From NCBI GenBank assembly GCA_902984215.1, contig CADWAF010001499.1, positions 1-16,019 on the forward strand: a DNA stretch of 16,019 nucleotides, read 5' to 3'. The notes beneath the pieces are model-generated. The model did no database searches. It saw only the letters and a list, made by a program, of their open reading frames with translations, and had not been told where the DNA came from. Below, piece by piece: positions 1 to 6,948 of this stretch (positions within the stretch are counted from its first letter, which is position 1; every line of letters begins with the position of its first letter). Position numbers and translations under genes: made by a program. Origin of the DNA: Willaertia magna (Eukaryota; Heterolobosea; Eutetramitea; Acrasida; Naegleriidae).

Positions 1-121
1 TCTAATTGAATTCGACTAAAGAAGAAAGAAAAGATGAATAAATTAATTTATTTTAGAGAAATGAAAGAAAGGAAGAATGAATAGAAGAATATATATACAA
101 AAGCGTACTATCGGATTTAAA

Positions 122-628
122 TTATTGTTGTTGGAGTTGGGTAAACATTTTAAGGAATTCCTCATAATCAATTAAACCATTACCATCTTTATCTGCTTGT
201 TTCATCATTGCATTAACTTCTCTATCGGATAAGTTTTCACCTATACTTTGCATCATATGTTTTAATTCTTCATGACTAATAAATCCATCATTATTTTTAT
301 CGAAAACTTTAAATGCTTCACGAATCTCATCTTCAGCATCAACTTTTCTTTCCATCAATTTTACAAATTCATCAAATTCTATTGTACCATTTTCATCTTG
401 ATCTAAATCTCCCACTTTTTTAATTAAAATTATATTTTAGATTAATTAATATAAAATAAATCACAACAACATACACATGATTTGTAATTCTTCTTTTGTT
501 GGGTTTTGTCCAATATTTTTCATTACTGCTCCTAATTCTTCAACAGATATTTTGCCATCACCATCTTTATCAAACAAATTAAATACGTTCTTTAATTCGC
601 TAACATATCGGTTTTGTTGAGTAGACAT
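122..628 (-). CDS. Divergent calmodulin-like Ca2+-binding protein, four EF-hands, 2 exons
   Basis: Exon 1 is 628..475 and exon 2 is 414..122. The 60-nt intron (474..415) starts GTATGT and ends AAAAAG. The spliced product is 148 residues, the usual calmodulin length. Four 12-residue EF-hand loops are seen at residues 20-31, 56-67, 90-101 and 126-137. Each has Asp first, Gly sixth and Glu twelfth, so all four should bind Ca2+. The splice falls inside EF-hand 2 after ELQIM; joining there restores the family pattern, which supports the intron call. From family knowledge it would be a cytosolic Ca2+ sensor that wraps target helices. It differs from canonical calmodulin at many sites: the usual methylated Lys in the linker before loop 4 is Asn112, and the tail is FTQLQQQ. 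It is therefore probably a calmodulin-like paralogue or a troponin-C-like sensor, not the housekeeping calmodulin. Start context is AAAATG-like. Confidence 0.93.
415..474 (-). other. Intron of the calmodulin-like gene
   Basis: This 60-nt AT-rich intron has a GTATGT donor at 474..469 and an AG acceptor at 416..415. It interrupts the codon for Leu52 (phase 1). Reading through it gives a stop a few codons in, whereas removing it gives an uninterrupted EF-hand 2. Confidence 0.85.
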
Positions 629-918
629 TTTTTCTTCTTATTTATTGACAAGTGATAGTTGTAGGAGAACATCAAACAGCAATTGTAAAGATGCGAATAT
701 AAACAATAAAAAGTTTAATTATTTAAAATTGTTTACTAGTTTATAAAAATATATTATACGCAGGTTGTCTTACCAAAAATATAATTTACATAATAATTAC
801 AAGTTATTTTGTTGTTAGTCTATACGTAGTAGTTATTACCATTTACTGCAGTAACAAAAGCTAGTTCACTACCACAAAATAGACAACAAACAGTCTAATG
901 ATTTCATTAAAATAACAA
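629..918. promoter_or_regulatory. Intergenic region: upstream of calmodulin-like gene, downstream of Snf7 gene
   Basis: These 290 nt must hold the promoter of the calmodulin-like gene and the 3' end of the Snf7 gene, since both genes run on the minus strand. It is less AT-extreme than the deserts further right. A perfect 12-nt palindrome, TTACTGCAGTAA, lies at 843-854. No coding sequence is seen. Confidence 0.45.
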
Positions 919-1882
919 TTAAACCATCAAAGCCTCAAGCTCTTTTTCAAGTTCTTCTTCCTCAGGATCCTTTTCCTCTTGTACCTTAACAGATTTAGTT
1001 TTAATGGTAGTAGTTGTGTTTGTAAGTTTCTCTTTAGGTATTTCAATAGAACCAAGTTTCTCTTCATGTAATTGACTTTCTAAACCTTCCAATTCATTCA
1101 TTAATTCATCTTCATCATCTACTGTAGTACTTAAATTTTGAGATAAAGCTTCGGAAATATCATTTGCATCTTGCATTGTATCCCTAATATCGTCCATAGC
1201 ATCTGCAATATCATCAGCTGTCATTCCTCCATAAGCCTTCTTTAAAGTAGATGATGCTTCCTTTTGCGCTTTTAATGTTTCTACATTTAATGTAGCCTCT
1301 TCTAACGACAATAACATCTATTTCAATACAAATTCAATACAAAAAAGCCAAGTTCATAGTCCGATAAATCGGAAAAGATAACAACATTAAGGATGATAAG
1401 AAGAAAAAGAAAACTTACATTTTCAAGGTTTTGTTTTTGTCCTTGAATTTTTTGAATTTGAGCTTCATATTGTTTCTTTCTTTTTATACATAAACCTGCT
1501 GCAGCTCTATTTTCTTCTCTAAGTAATTTTCTAGCCTTATCAGTTTCATCTACACATTTCTTCTCTAATAGTTTTTCTTTCTTTTCTAATGTAGCTATTG
1601 TTGTTTGTATTTGTTGAACACTCTTTTCATGAGCCGATTCTTTATATTCTTTCTTATCTTTCTTTGCTGAACCAGTACCTATTCAATTATTATTCATTAA
1701 TTGTCATTCATTAGTTAATAAAGTTATAGAAATAGATGATTATCAATTAATGAAATTATGAAAATAAGAAACAATCAAGTAACAATCAACAATATATTGG
1801 ACAATTCCGTACATGATTAAAAAGGTTATGAAAAGGGAATTAGAAAAAAGAAACACATACCAAACAACCAACCAAACACCAT
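919..1882 (-). CDS. vps32: ESCRT-III subunit, Snf7/Vps32/CHMP4 family, 3 exons
   Basis: Exons are 1882..1861 (22 nt), 1678..1419 and 1317..919. Introns begin GTATGT and GTAAGT and end TAG. The product is 226 residues, matching CHMP4 length. The N-terminus MVFGWLFG resembles the hydrophobic anchor of Snf7/CHMP4. Residues about 10-100 are a basic, charged helical hairpin (RKKQYEAQIQKIQGQ region). The second half is acidic with the family pattern of a helix followed by DEDELMNELEGLE. The C-terminus EEEELEKELEALMV looks like a MIT-interacting motif for Vps4. From family knowledge Snf7 polymerises on endosomal and plasma membranes and drives budding away from the cytosol and scission. A related ESCRT-III member such as Vps20/CHMP6 is possible, but position 2 is Val, not the Gly needed for myristoylation. 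Confidence 0.92.
1318..1418 (-). other. Intron 2 of the Snf7/Vps32 gene
   Basis: This 101-nt intron has donor GTAAGT (1418..1413) and acceptor TAG. It is phase 0 and joins ...LEN to MLLSLEEATL, which reproduces the family alignment across the junction. Confidence 0.85.
1679..1860 (-). other. Intron 1 of the Snf7/Vps32 gene
   Basis: This 182-nt intron, the longest in the window, has donor GTATGT (1860..1855) and acceptor TAG ending at 1679. It is phase 1 and separates the 22-nt first coding exon from the main body of the gene. Confidence 0.8.
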
Positions 1883-2148
1883 TTTTTTTAATTTGAAGTT
1901 ATTTTTCTTATTGGAAGCTATCTTGCCGTAATATGATGTCCTTTTTCTAAAAGATTTCCTTGTTGAAACTTGGCTTTATAATGCAATATTGAATAAATAC
2001 TACATACAGTCTGTATTATTGATCAACCTTATTGTACTACTTCTTATTGTACAAAACAATGTTGTTGTTATCAAAGCTTTATTAATAAATTAAATAATAG
2101 TGTTGTTGTTGTTTCTGGGAACGTATTTTTAAAAACGTGCCGGAAAAA
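1883..2148. promoter_or_regulatory. Divergent (shared) promoter region of Snf7 and the small membrane protein gene
   Basis: The two start codons point away from each other across 266 bp, so both promoters must lie here. Notable sequence: TTATTGTAC occurs twice, about 15 bp apart, around 2030-2052. GTTGTTGTT tracts occur near 2060 and 2103. A near-palindrome ACGT-A-TTTTTAAAAACGT lies at 2121-2138, just before the plus-strand start. No clear TATA box could be assigned to either gene. Confidence 0.5.
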
Positions 2149-2695
2149 ATGTTTTTTTATTACACAAAGAAAGTGTTAAATAGAGTGTCAGAGATTTTTA
2201 AAGCACAACGTAAATTGGAAAATATATTAGCAATTGGAGTACCAACCATTTTAATTGGAGGATTTGTTGGAATAGTAAAGATAAAGAAATATGCCGCTGA
2301 GAAAGTTAAACAATCCGAATTTGATCCATTTACAACGGTAAGAATTTATAAAATAATTTTTGTAATTTAAATAATTGTTAAAATAATATTTCAATTAATA
2401 TTAATTGTGAATGAAATTTTGTATAATTTTGATAAATTTGGAATTTAAAATTTAATTAAAAATTTAAAAATTTAAACATTTCGGAATGAATTAAAAAAAA
2501 ATTTAGATTTTAATTGAAAATGAAGAAAGAAAAAGAAATGGATTAAAATTAATAAATCCAAATGAAATTGAAGATGAAGGATTAAGAAAAATTTATATTA
2601 ATCATTTACATCGAGAAGAAGAAAAAAAACAAAAATATCAATATGTTGATATGAATTTTGATGAAGAAGAAGAAGATGAAGATGACGATGAATAA
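2149..2695 (+). CDS. Small single-pass membrane protein of unknown function, 2 exons
   Basis: Exon 1 is 2149-2337 and exon 2 is 2507-2695, 189 nt each. The 169-nt intron begins GTAAGA and ends TTTAG in phase 0. The product is 125 residues. I chose the ATG at 2149 (MFFYYTKKV) after an A-run; an upstream in-frame GTG is not needed. Residues 1-27 are basic and amphipathic. Residues about 28-48 (ILAIGVPTILIGGFVGIVKI) are a likely transmembrane helix followed by positive charges. The rest is hydrophilic and ends in a very acidic tail (DEEEEDEDDDE). I do not recognise the family. A mitochondrial or ER membrane protein with its tail in the cytosol or matrix is possible but only a guess. AATAAA two bases after the stop could be a poly(A) signal. 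Confidence 0.75.
2338..2506 (+). other. Intron of the small membrane protein gene
   Basis: The intron runs from GTAAGA at 2338 to TTTAG at 2506 (169 nt). It is very AT-rich and stops every frame soon after the donor. The downstream block 2507-2695 has an open frame in the same phase with codon use like the first exon. Confidence 0.75.
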
Positions 2696-2827
2696 GAATA
2701 AAAAAATTTATAAATGATTTTTAAAAAGACAATAACAAAACAACTGGGATAATTTAACTAAGTTGATTATATTTTTTCACACCAATATCATGACATAATA
2801 ATAATCCAATAATTGACAACAATCAAA

Positions 2828-2875
2828 ATGCCACAAGAACTTGAAATTGTAAAGTTAATAAAAATTACATTTTAG
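2828..2875 (+). other. Upstream ORF, 15 codons, before the UBE2Q-like gene
   Basis: An ATG in good context (tcaaaATG) opens MPQELEIVKLIKITF followed by TAG, ending 45 nt before the UBE2Q-like start. It is out of frame with the main protein. A GTAAAG...TTTTAG pattern inside it could instead be a tiny 27-nt intron, but splicing it leads straight to a stop. Whether the transcript includes it is unknown. Confidence 0.4.
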
Positions 2876-2920
2876 GTTTGATCTCAATAAAAAAATTCAA
2901 AAATATTTGATTTTGAAAAA

Positions 2921-3953
2921 ATGTCATTAAAGGCTGAAGCAGAAAAGTTTTTATCTAACAAGAAGGAAAATACTCATGGATTTACATTAAAAAGTAATTC
3001 AACAGATGAAAAAGTATCTATTATTGTAGATAAAGATGCAGATCCAGAAGATAATCCATACTTTTCCGTATCTAAACTTGGAGATCATTTCGTAAGTATT
3101 TTTTATCCATTAATTTACTGATCTTCTAAAGAAAGTAACAAGTCAATACTATTTATTAGAAGAAGTAGGAGATGTTAAATTCGTAAAGGAATTAAATGAT
3201 TTTTGTAATAAAGCAAAAAGTCTAACAGAAGTCTTACAAAAGGCTACAGATCTTTACTCAAAAGTTGAAAGTGCATTATTAGGAGGTGAAGATGAAGAAC
3301 AACAAGAAGAAGAAGAAGTTGAAATTGAAATGGGAGTAGATATGGAAGATGAAGAAATGTATAATCAACCTACAATACAATCTTCATCATCTTCTTATGA
3401 TCCAAACTTTGAAGAAATGAAAAAGAAGTTTAAAAAACCAACAGGTGCAAGTGAAGGTTGCGTTAATTGTATTATGAAAGAATATATGAAGTTACAACAA
3501 GCAGATCTTTCAAAATTAGGTATAAGTGCAAATCCTCAAGGTGATGATCTATTCCATTGGGAAATTCGTTTCTTTAATTTTGATGTAAAAGAAGATGGTC
3601 AAATAGCAAAAGATTTAAATGAATACAAAAAGAAGAATGGAATTGATTATGTTCAATTAGATATGACTTTCCCATTAGAATTTCCTTTTAAACCTCCTTT
3701 CATAAGGGTTGTTAAACCTAGATTTGCTTTCCGTACGGGACATGTAACAATTGGTGGTAGTATTTGTATGGAATTATTAACTTCAAGTGGTTGGAGTTCT
3801 GTTTGTTCTATTGAATCTATCTTGGTTCAAATTAGAACGGAAATGATTGCTGGTAATGCTCAACTTGATTTTGGAAATACTTCTGCTTATACTGAACATG
3901 AAGCTAAAGAAGCATTCTTTAGAGTTGCACAAAGATATGGTTGGGAAAAGTAA
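2921..3953 (+). CDS. ube2q: UBE2Q-type ubiquitin-conjugating enzyme (E2), 2 exons
   Basis: Exon 1 is 2921-3091 and exon 2 is 3132-3953, giving 330 residues (animal UBE2Q2 is about 375). The start MSLKAEAEKFL matches the RWD-like N-terminus of UBE2Q, and an in-frame TAA at 2888-2890 confirms it as the first Met. Residues about 1-105 form the RWD-like region. A Glu-rich linker with a Ser run (about 107-147) follows. The UBC fold (about 160-330) has FPFKPPFIRVV and the UBE2Q hallmark GGSICMELLTSSGWSS. Cys269 in that motif is the expected catalytic thioester residue (codon 3765-3767). SIESILVQI follows it. UBE2Q lacks the classic HPN motif, and none is seen here. Known role of the family: accepts ubiquitin from E1 and passes it to substrates or E3s. 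Confidence 0.95.
3092..3131 (+). other. 40-nt intron of the UBE2Q-like gene
   Basis: The donor is GTAAGT and the acceptor TAAAG, phase 0. A branch-point-like TTTACTGAT lies just upstream of the acceptor. Removing it joins LGDHF to KVTSQYYLLEE and gives one continuous UBE2Q-like protein; unspliced, the frame stops at 3119-3121. Confidence 0.85.
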
Positions 3954-4452
3954 ATTGTAATTTATTGTATAAAAATAATTATTTAATAATTATTTGTTGT
4001 TGTAATGTTTTTGAGTTTATATTTGATATATTATTTATAAATTTAATATTTTATTAAAACAATTAATTAATAAAGTGAATTACCCAAATTAATTATAAAT
4101 ATATAAACAATTTAAATATATTTATTTTTAATAATATTTGGCTTAAATAATTTTTTTAATAAAAAATATATTAAATTTTAATAAAATTATTCACTAAATA
4201 TTTAATTATCATAAATATTTTTTTAATATAATTAAAATTTTTTTGTATAAAAATATTTAATTATTTAATGATTAAATTATTAATAATAAATCACATTTGC
4301 TTTATTTAATAAAAAAATACTATAATTTTTAAAAATTCTTTTTTTATAATTAAAGATATAAATAATAAAATTTAATTCATTAACAGAAGTCACAAAGAGT
4401 TATTTAATATAAATTCTATTAAATTTTCAAAAAAATAATTAAAAAGTTATGT
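3954..4452. other. AT-rich intergenic stretch with no gene seen
   Basis: About 500 nt lie between the UBE2Q-like stop and the transposon target site. It is almost entirely A and T with short homopolymers. It must contain the 3' end of the UBE2Q-like transcript. No ORF, RNA gene or clear repeat was found. Confidence 0.6.
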
Positions 4453-4454
4453 TA

Positions 4455-4477
4455 TTGTAGATTTCAGAAAGTGACGA
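4455..4477 (+). repeat. Left terminal inverted repeat of the Tc1/mariner element
   Basis: This 23-bp end starts TTGTAGATTTCAG and is preceded by the TA target site (4453-4454). It differs from the right end only at 4459 and 4468, where it has A and the right copy has G. Confidence 0.88.
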
Positions 4478-4480
4478 TGT

Positions 4481-4492
4481 CAAAATCGCAAC
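4481..4492 (+). repeat. Subterminal TCGCAA motif, possible transposase-binding site
   Basis: CAAAATCGCAAC just inside the left repeat resembles CAAAAATCGCAAA at 6750-6762 just inside the right one, and the reverse complement of 6721-6737. Such GC-containing words are rare in this AT-rich window. Binding is inferred only from position and repetition. Confidence 0.35.
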
Positions 4493-4509
4493 TCGAAACG
4501 CGAAAATTA

Positions 4510-4557
4510 ACAACTGAAATCCGCAAAAAATTTTGAAAAAATTTAATTTTCAGTTGT
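4510..4557. repeat. Left subterminal hairpin of the transposon
   Basis: ACAACTGAAA at 4510-4519 pairs perfectly with TTTCAGTTGT at 4548-4557 (10-bp stem, 28-nt AT-rich loop). It lies between the left terminal repeat and the start of the second gene. Confidence 0.6.
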
Positions 4558-4631
4558 AAAAAACTTGATTTTTAGTTGATTAAAAACAGCAATTTTTTGT
4601 GAAAAAAGTGTGTACAACAAAAAATAAAAGT

Positions 4632-5558
4632 ATGACCAGAAAAACCAAAAAATCAAAAGAAAAAAAAGAAAAAGCAAAAGACAGTGAAGAAACCCCAATT
4701 GTATACAACAACAAGAAAATATTTAAGGATATGTTGTTTAAATCAAAATTTGTAAAAAGGGTTTACGAAACTGCTTATATCAAAAGCGAAGAAGTATGGA
4801 AATACTTCACCAAGTTAAGAAAGTTTCATAAACTTGGTGAAGAAACAATAACCATTAGAACAACAACTAAATTTGAAGAGTTGAGCAACAACCACAACTT
4901 GTTATTTCAGTTGTAGTTCAAGAGCGAAGATTTCAAACAATACTATAAAGAGCACTTTAAAAAGATCGAAAAGAAAGAAAAGACAGCGATAGAAAAGAGA
5001 AAGAGAAAAAACAACAAGAAGCAATTGGAATTGATCAAGTCACAACTTTCAGAAAAGAAGGATAAAGAAGTAGAAACAGATGAGGAGGAGGAGGAGGAGG
5101 AGGAGGAGGAGGAAGAGGAAGTTGGAAAAGAGAAATTTGAGATCGACGCTTCGAAAAGTGAAGGAAAGATAGACGCCTATTTAACAGAATTATGGCGCAC
5201 AGGAAGTAAGGATGTGTTGAATGAACTTTCTTTAGTTTGGAAGCAAAAAGCTTTGTTGATTCAAAAGGAATTCAATATGTTAAAGTATGGTGTGGCTAGA
5301 GCTGAAGCTTTTTCAAAGAAAATAGGTAAACTGGACCCCATTGAAGTTATTAATCGCCTCTTACAATCTCCATCCAAAATGAGGAAAACATAAGAAGAAC
5401 TTAATAAGATGCACATTGAAGATGACTGTACTTACTGTTGTTTGCAATACGATTTGTCACAAAGGGAAAATGGTGATGATGACACAACGCAATTGTTATC
5501 TATAAATTTATTGAAAGAAGAAGCAGAGACATTATTTTCCTTGTCACAACATAAATAA
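4632..5558 (+). pseudogene. Second transposon gene, Lys/Glu-rich protein of unknown function, broken by two stops
   Basis: One reading frame of 309 codons runs from ATG 4632 to TAA 5556-5558 and is interrupted by TAG at 4914-4916 and TAA at 5391-5393, with no frameshift. The frame between and after the stops keeps normal codon composition, so the intact ancestor was about 308 residues. The N-terminus (MTRKTKKSKEKKEKAK) is a strong nuclear-localisation-like basic stretch. The middle has KKIEKKEKTAIEKRKRK, then a Glu tract from residue about 151 and a likely coiled coil. The end has a TYCCLQYD cysteine cluster. I do not recognise it. An accessory protein that helps the transposase or binds DNA is only an inference from its place in the element. 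Its stop is one base from the transposase stop on the other strand. Confidence 0.75.
5082..5117 (+). repeat. GAG trinucleotide microsatellite coding a Glu tract
   Basis: About nine perfect GAG units are followed by GAA/GAG variants, within the second transposon gene. It is a GC-rich island in AT-rich DNA and likely prone to length change. Confidence 0.85.
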
Positions 5559-5559
5559 A

Positions 5560-6561
5560 TCATTGTTTCCAATGATACATACAATGAAGTATGTATCGTT
5601 GGATATTACTGATAGATAATTTATCTATCATTTCTAATAACTTGTCTTCAATGTTTTCTTCGCTTCCTAATCTTCTGGCCATTGCTTTTAATTCTTCAAA
5701 ACATAATTCTATAGGCATAAAATCTGAGGAATAAGGAGCAGTATACAATACAGGGATGGCATGATCATAAAGCCATCTTCTCACTATCTTTGATTTGTAG
5801 ATTCTAGCGTTATCAAATACCAAAATCCAACCTTCTTCATCTTCTTCTTCAAGTGTGTCAACCAATTCTTTGAGGAATTCAATAAATTCGAATTAGTTGA
5901 CCCCACTAAACGTTGTATTCTTAATGTAGTATCTCTTTATCCCTTTATTAAAGTCCACTGCGAAGATCAGTGAACAAGCTTCTTTGTTGTAATTGTTTAA
6001 TTCCATTTCTGCGTTCTCATCGGGTTGAAAGTACCTGTACCTTCTATTCCAATCTCAATTGTTAAAACTGCTCTCGTTTATGTAAATAAACTTCTCTATC
6101 GGAAGTTTTTTCACTTTCTTCTTAAACTCTTCTCTGAGAAGAAGTACTCTTTCAGAGTTTCTTTATTTCGCAATATGCGAAATACGTTTCAAACGATAGT
6201 TAAGTTTTTGTTTTATAATTCTGCACAAATGTGGTTTAGATATATCTAAATTCATTTTGTTTTTAATGTGTTGGCACAATTCATCAAGATATATACTTAG
6301 TGATGTTTTCACCACTAAATCTACATAATTTACTAGTTCTTTGTTTCCGCACAATATATTTTCTTTATTACTTAATTCCGATTTCTTATTGTAAACAATT
6401 TTAAACACTGTTCTTCTATCTATTTTTAATAGTTTCGCGATTTCAATAAATTTGTATCCGTTGTTGTATAGATTTATTATTTCATCTTTTATAACCGGAT
6501 CTAGAGGTTTACCTCTAATGTATAGTCTGCTTATGATGTTTTGTTCTAGTTTGGCAGGCAT
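5560..6561 (-). pseudogene. Tc1/mariner-like DD34E transposase, broken by three in-frame stops
   Basis: A single frame of 334 codons runs from ATG 6561..6559 to TGA 5562..5560, the usual Tc1 length. It is interrupted by TAA 6165..6163, TGA 6057..6055 and TAA 5895..5893. The N-terminal third has two helix-turn-helix-like segments (GYKFIEIAKLLKIDRRTV at about 35-52, and LDELCQHIKNKMNLDISKPH further on), the paired-like DNA-binding region of this family. The DDE core follows: the first acid sits in IYINESSF at residue 162, where Asn replaces the expected Asp. Asp250 lies in LVFDNARIYK, and Glu285 in PYSSDFMPIELCFEELK. Exactly 34 residues separate Asp250 and Glu285, so it is DD34E-type. The product would be inactive from both the stops and the lost Asp. 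IS630-like relatives share this fold, but the TA target and DD34E spacing favour Tc1. Confidence 0.92.
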
Positions 6562-6683
6562 TGTTGTTGTTATTAAAATTACTTGATGTTGTTATGCTGG
6601 ATGTTGTTGAGGTATTTTTTTTTGGATTTTTATTTTTGAATTTTTGAAGTTTTATTTTTATGCCGAATTTTCAATTTTTGCGG

Positions 6684-6768
6684 TTTTTATTTGCAATTTT
6701 TCGGTGTTTGAGTTGCTGTTGTTTTGCGATTTTTTGCAACTCAAAACGGCAAAAATCGCAAATAAATA
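6684..6768. repeat. Right subterminal imperfect palindrome of the transposon
   Basis: A perfect 10-bp stem (TTTGAGTTGC at 6707-6716 with GCAACTCAAA at 6736-6745, loop 19 nt) extends outward, with mismatches, to about 33 bp per arm (6684-6716 with 6736-6768). It is longer than the hairpin at the left end, so the element's ends are asymmetric. Confidence 0.65.
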
Positions 6769-6770
6769 GG

Positions 6771-6793
6771 TCGTCACTTCCTGAAATCCACAA
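6771..6793 (-). repeat. Right terminal inverted repeat of the Tc1/mariner element
   Basis: On the minus strand this reads TTGTGGATTTCAGG..., followed outside by TA at 6794-6795. It pairs with 4455-4477 at 21 of 23 positions. Confidence 0.88.
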
Positions 6794-6795
6794 TA

Positions 6796-6948
6796 TAAAG
6801 AAAATTTTATGTATTTAATCAAAAAATTCCAGACAATTTTTTTTCCAAAATGACAATGATGGTTAGCCAAAATATTGTTCTAATAAGTAGTGGTGCTTAC
6901 GTCAAAGTAAAAATTTTTATATAAAAGCTAGACTTTAATTTCAAAAAA
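6796..6948 (+). promoter_or_regulatory. Promoter region of the ankyrin gene with TATA box
   Basis: The 153 bp between the transposon target site and the ATG contain TATATAAAAG at 6918-6927, a good TATA box and the only one obvious here. It ends 21 nt before the ATG, so the 5' leader would be extremely short if transcription starts about 30 nt downstream. Anything further upstream now lies inside the transposon. Confidence 0.5.

Larger units (their letters stand above)
4455..6793. mobile_element. Dead Tc1/mariner-superfamily DNA transposon, two convergent genes, 2,339 bp
   Basis: The two ends carry a 23-bp inverted repeat (4455-4477 and 6771-6793) matching at 21 of 23 positions and sharing GATTTCAG and AAGTGACGA. 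Both ends are flanked by TA (4453-4454 and 6794-6795), the target duplication expected for Tc1/mariner. Inside are a minus-strand DDE transposase (6561..5560) and a plus-strand second gene (4632-5558) that meet tail to tail. Each end also has a subterminal hairpin. A TCGCAA-containing motif recurs at 4481-4492, 6721-6737 and 6750-6762 and could bind transposase. Both genes are stopped several times, so the copy cannot move by itself. Complete ends mean it could still be mobilised if a functional relative exists in the genome (inference). No frameshift or large deletion is visible, so the insertion seems fairly recent. Confidence 0.88.

Noticed and set aside
843..854. The 12-nt palindrome TTACTGCAGTAA as a defined regulatory site.
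   Set aside because: A single copy with no known matching factor; recorded only as a note in the intergenic entry.
2137..2148. An upstream GTG could start the small membrane protein.
   Set aside because: Nuclear genes start at ATG, and an ATG with an A-run before it is present at 2149.
2828..2920. The ATG at 2828 as the true start of the UBE2Q-like protein, joined through a 27-nt intron.
   Set aside because: The putative exon after that intron hits TGA at once, there is an in-frame TAA at 2888-2890, and the ATG at 2921 gives the family N-terminus.
6025..6249. A plus-strand ORF across the transposase.
   Set aside because: Antisense to the DDE transposase frame, which carries clear family motifs.
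4632..6561. In-frame TAA, TAG and TGA in the transposon genes could mean a reassigned genetic code.
   Set aside because: Host genes in the same window all end properly at TAA or TAG and contain no internal stops, and three different stop codons are affected, so gene decay is simpler.
5560..6561. The transposase as a bacterial IS630 acquired by transfer.
   Set aside because: Same fold, but TA duplication, DD34E spacing, AT-rich host-like codons and length fit a eukaryotic Tc1-type element better.
6658..6870. A minus-strand ORF crossing the right transposon end.
   Set aside because: It runs through the terminal repeat, target site and hairpin; the low-complexity product has no motif.
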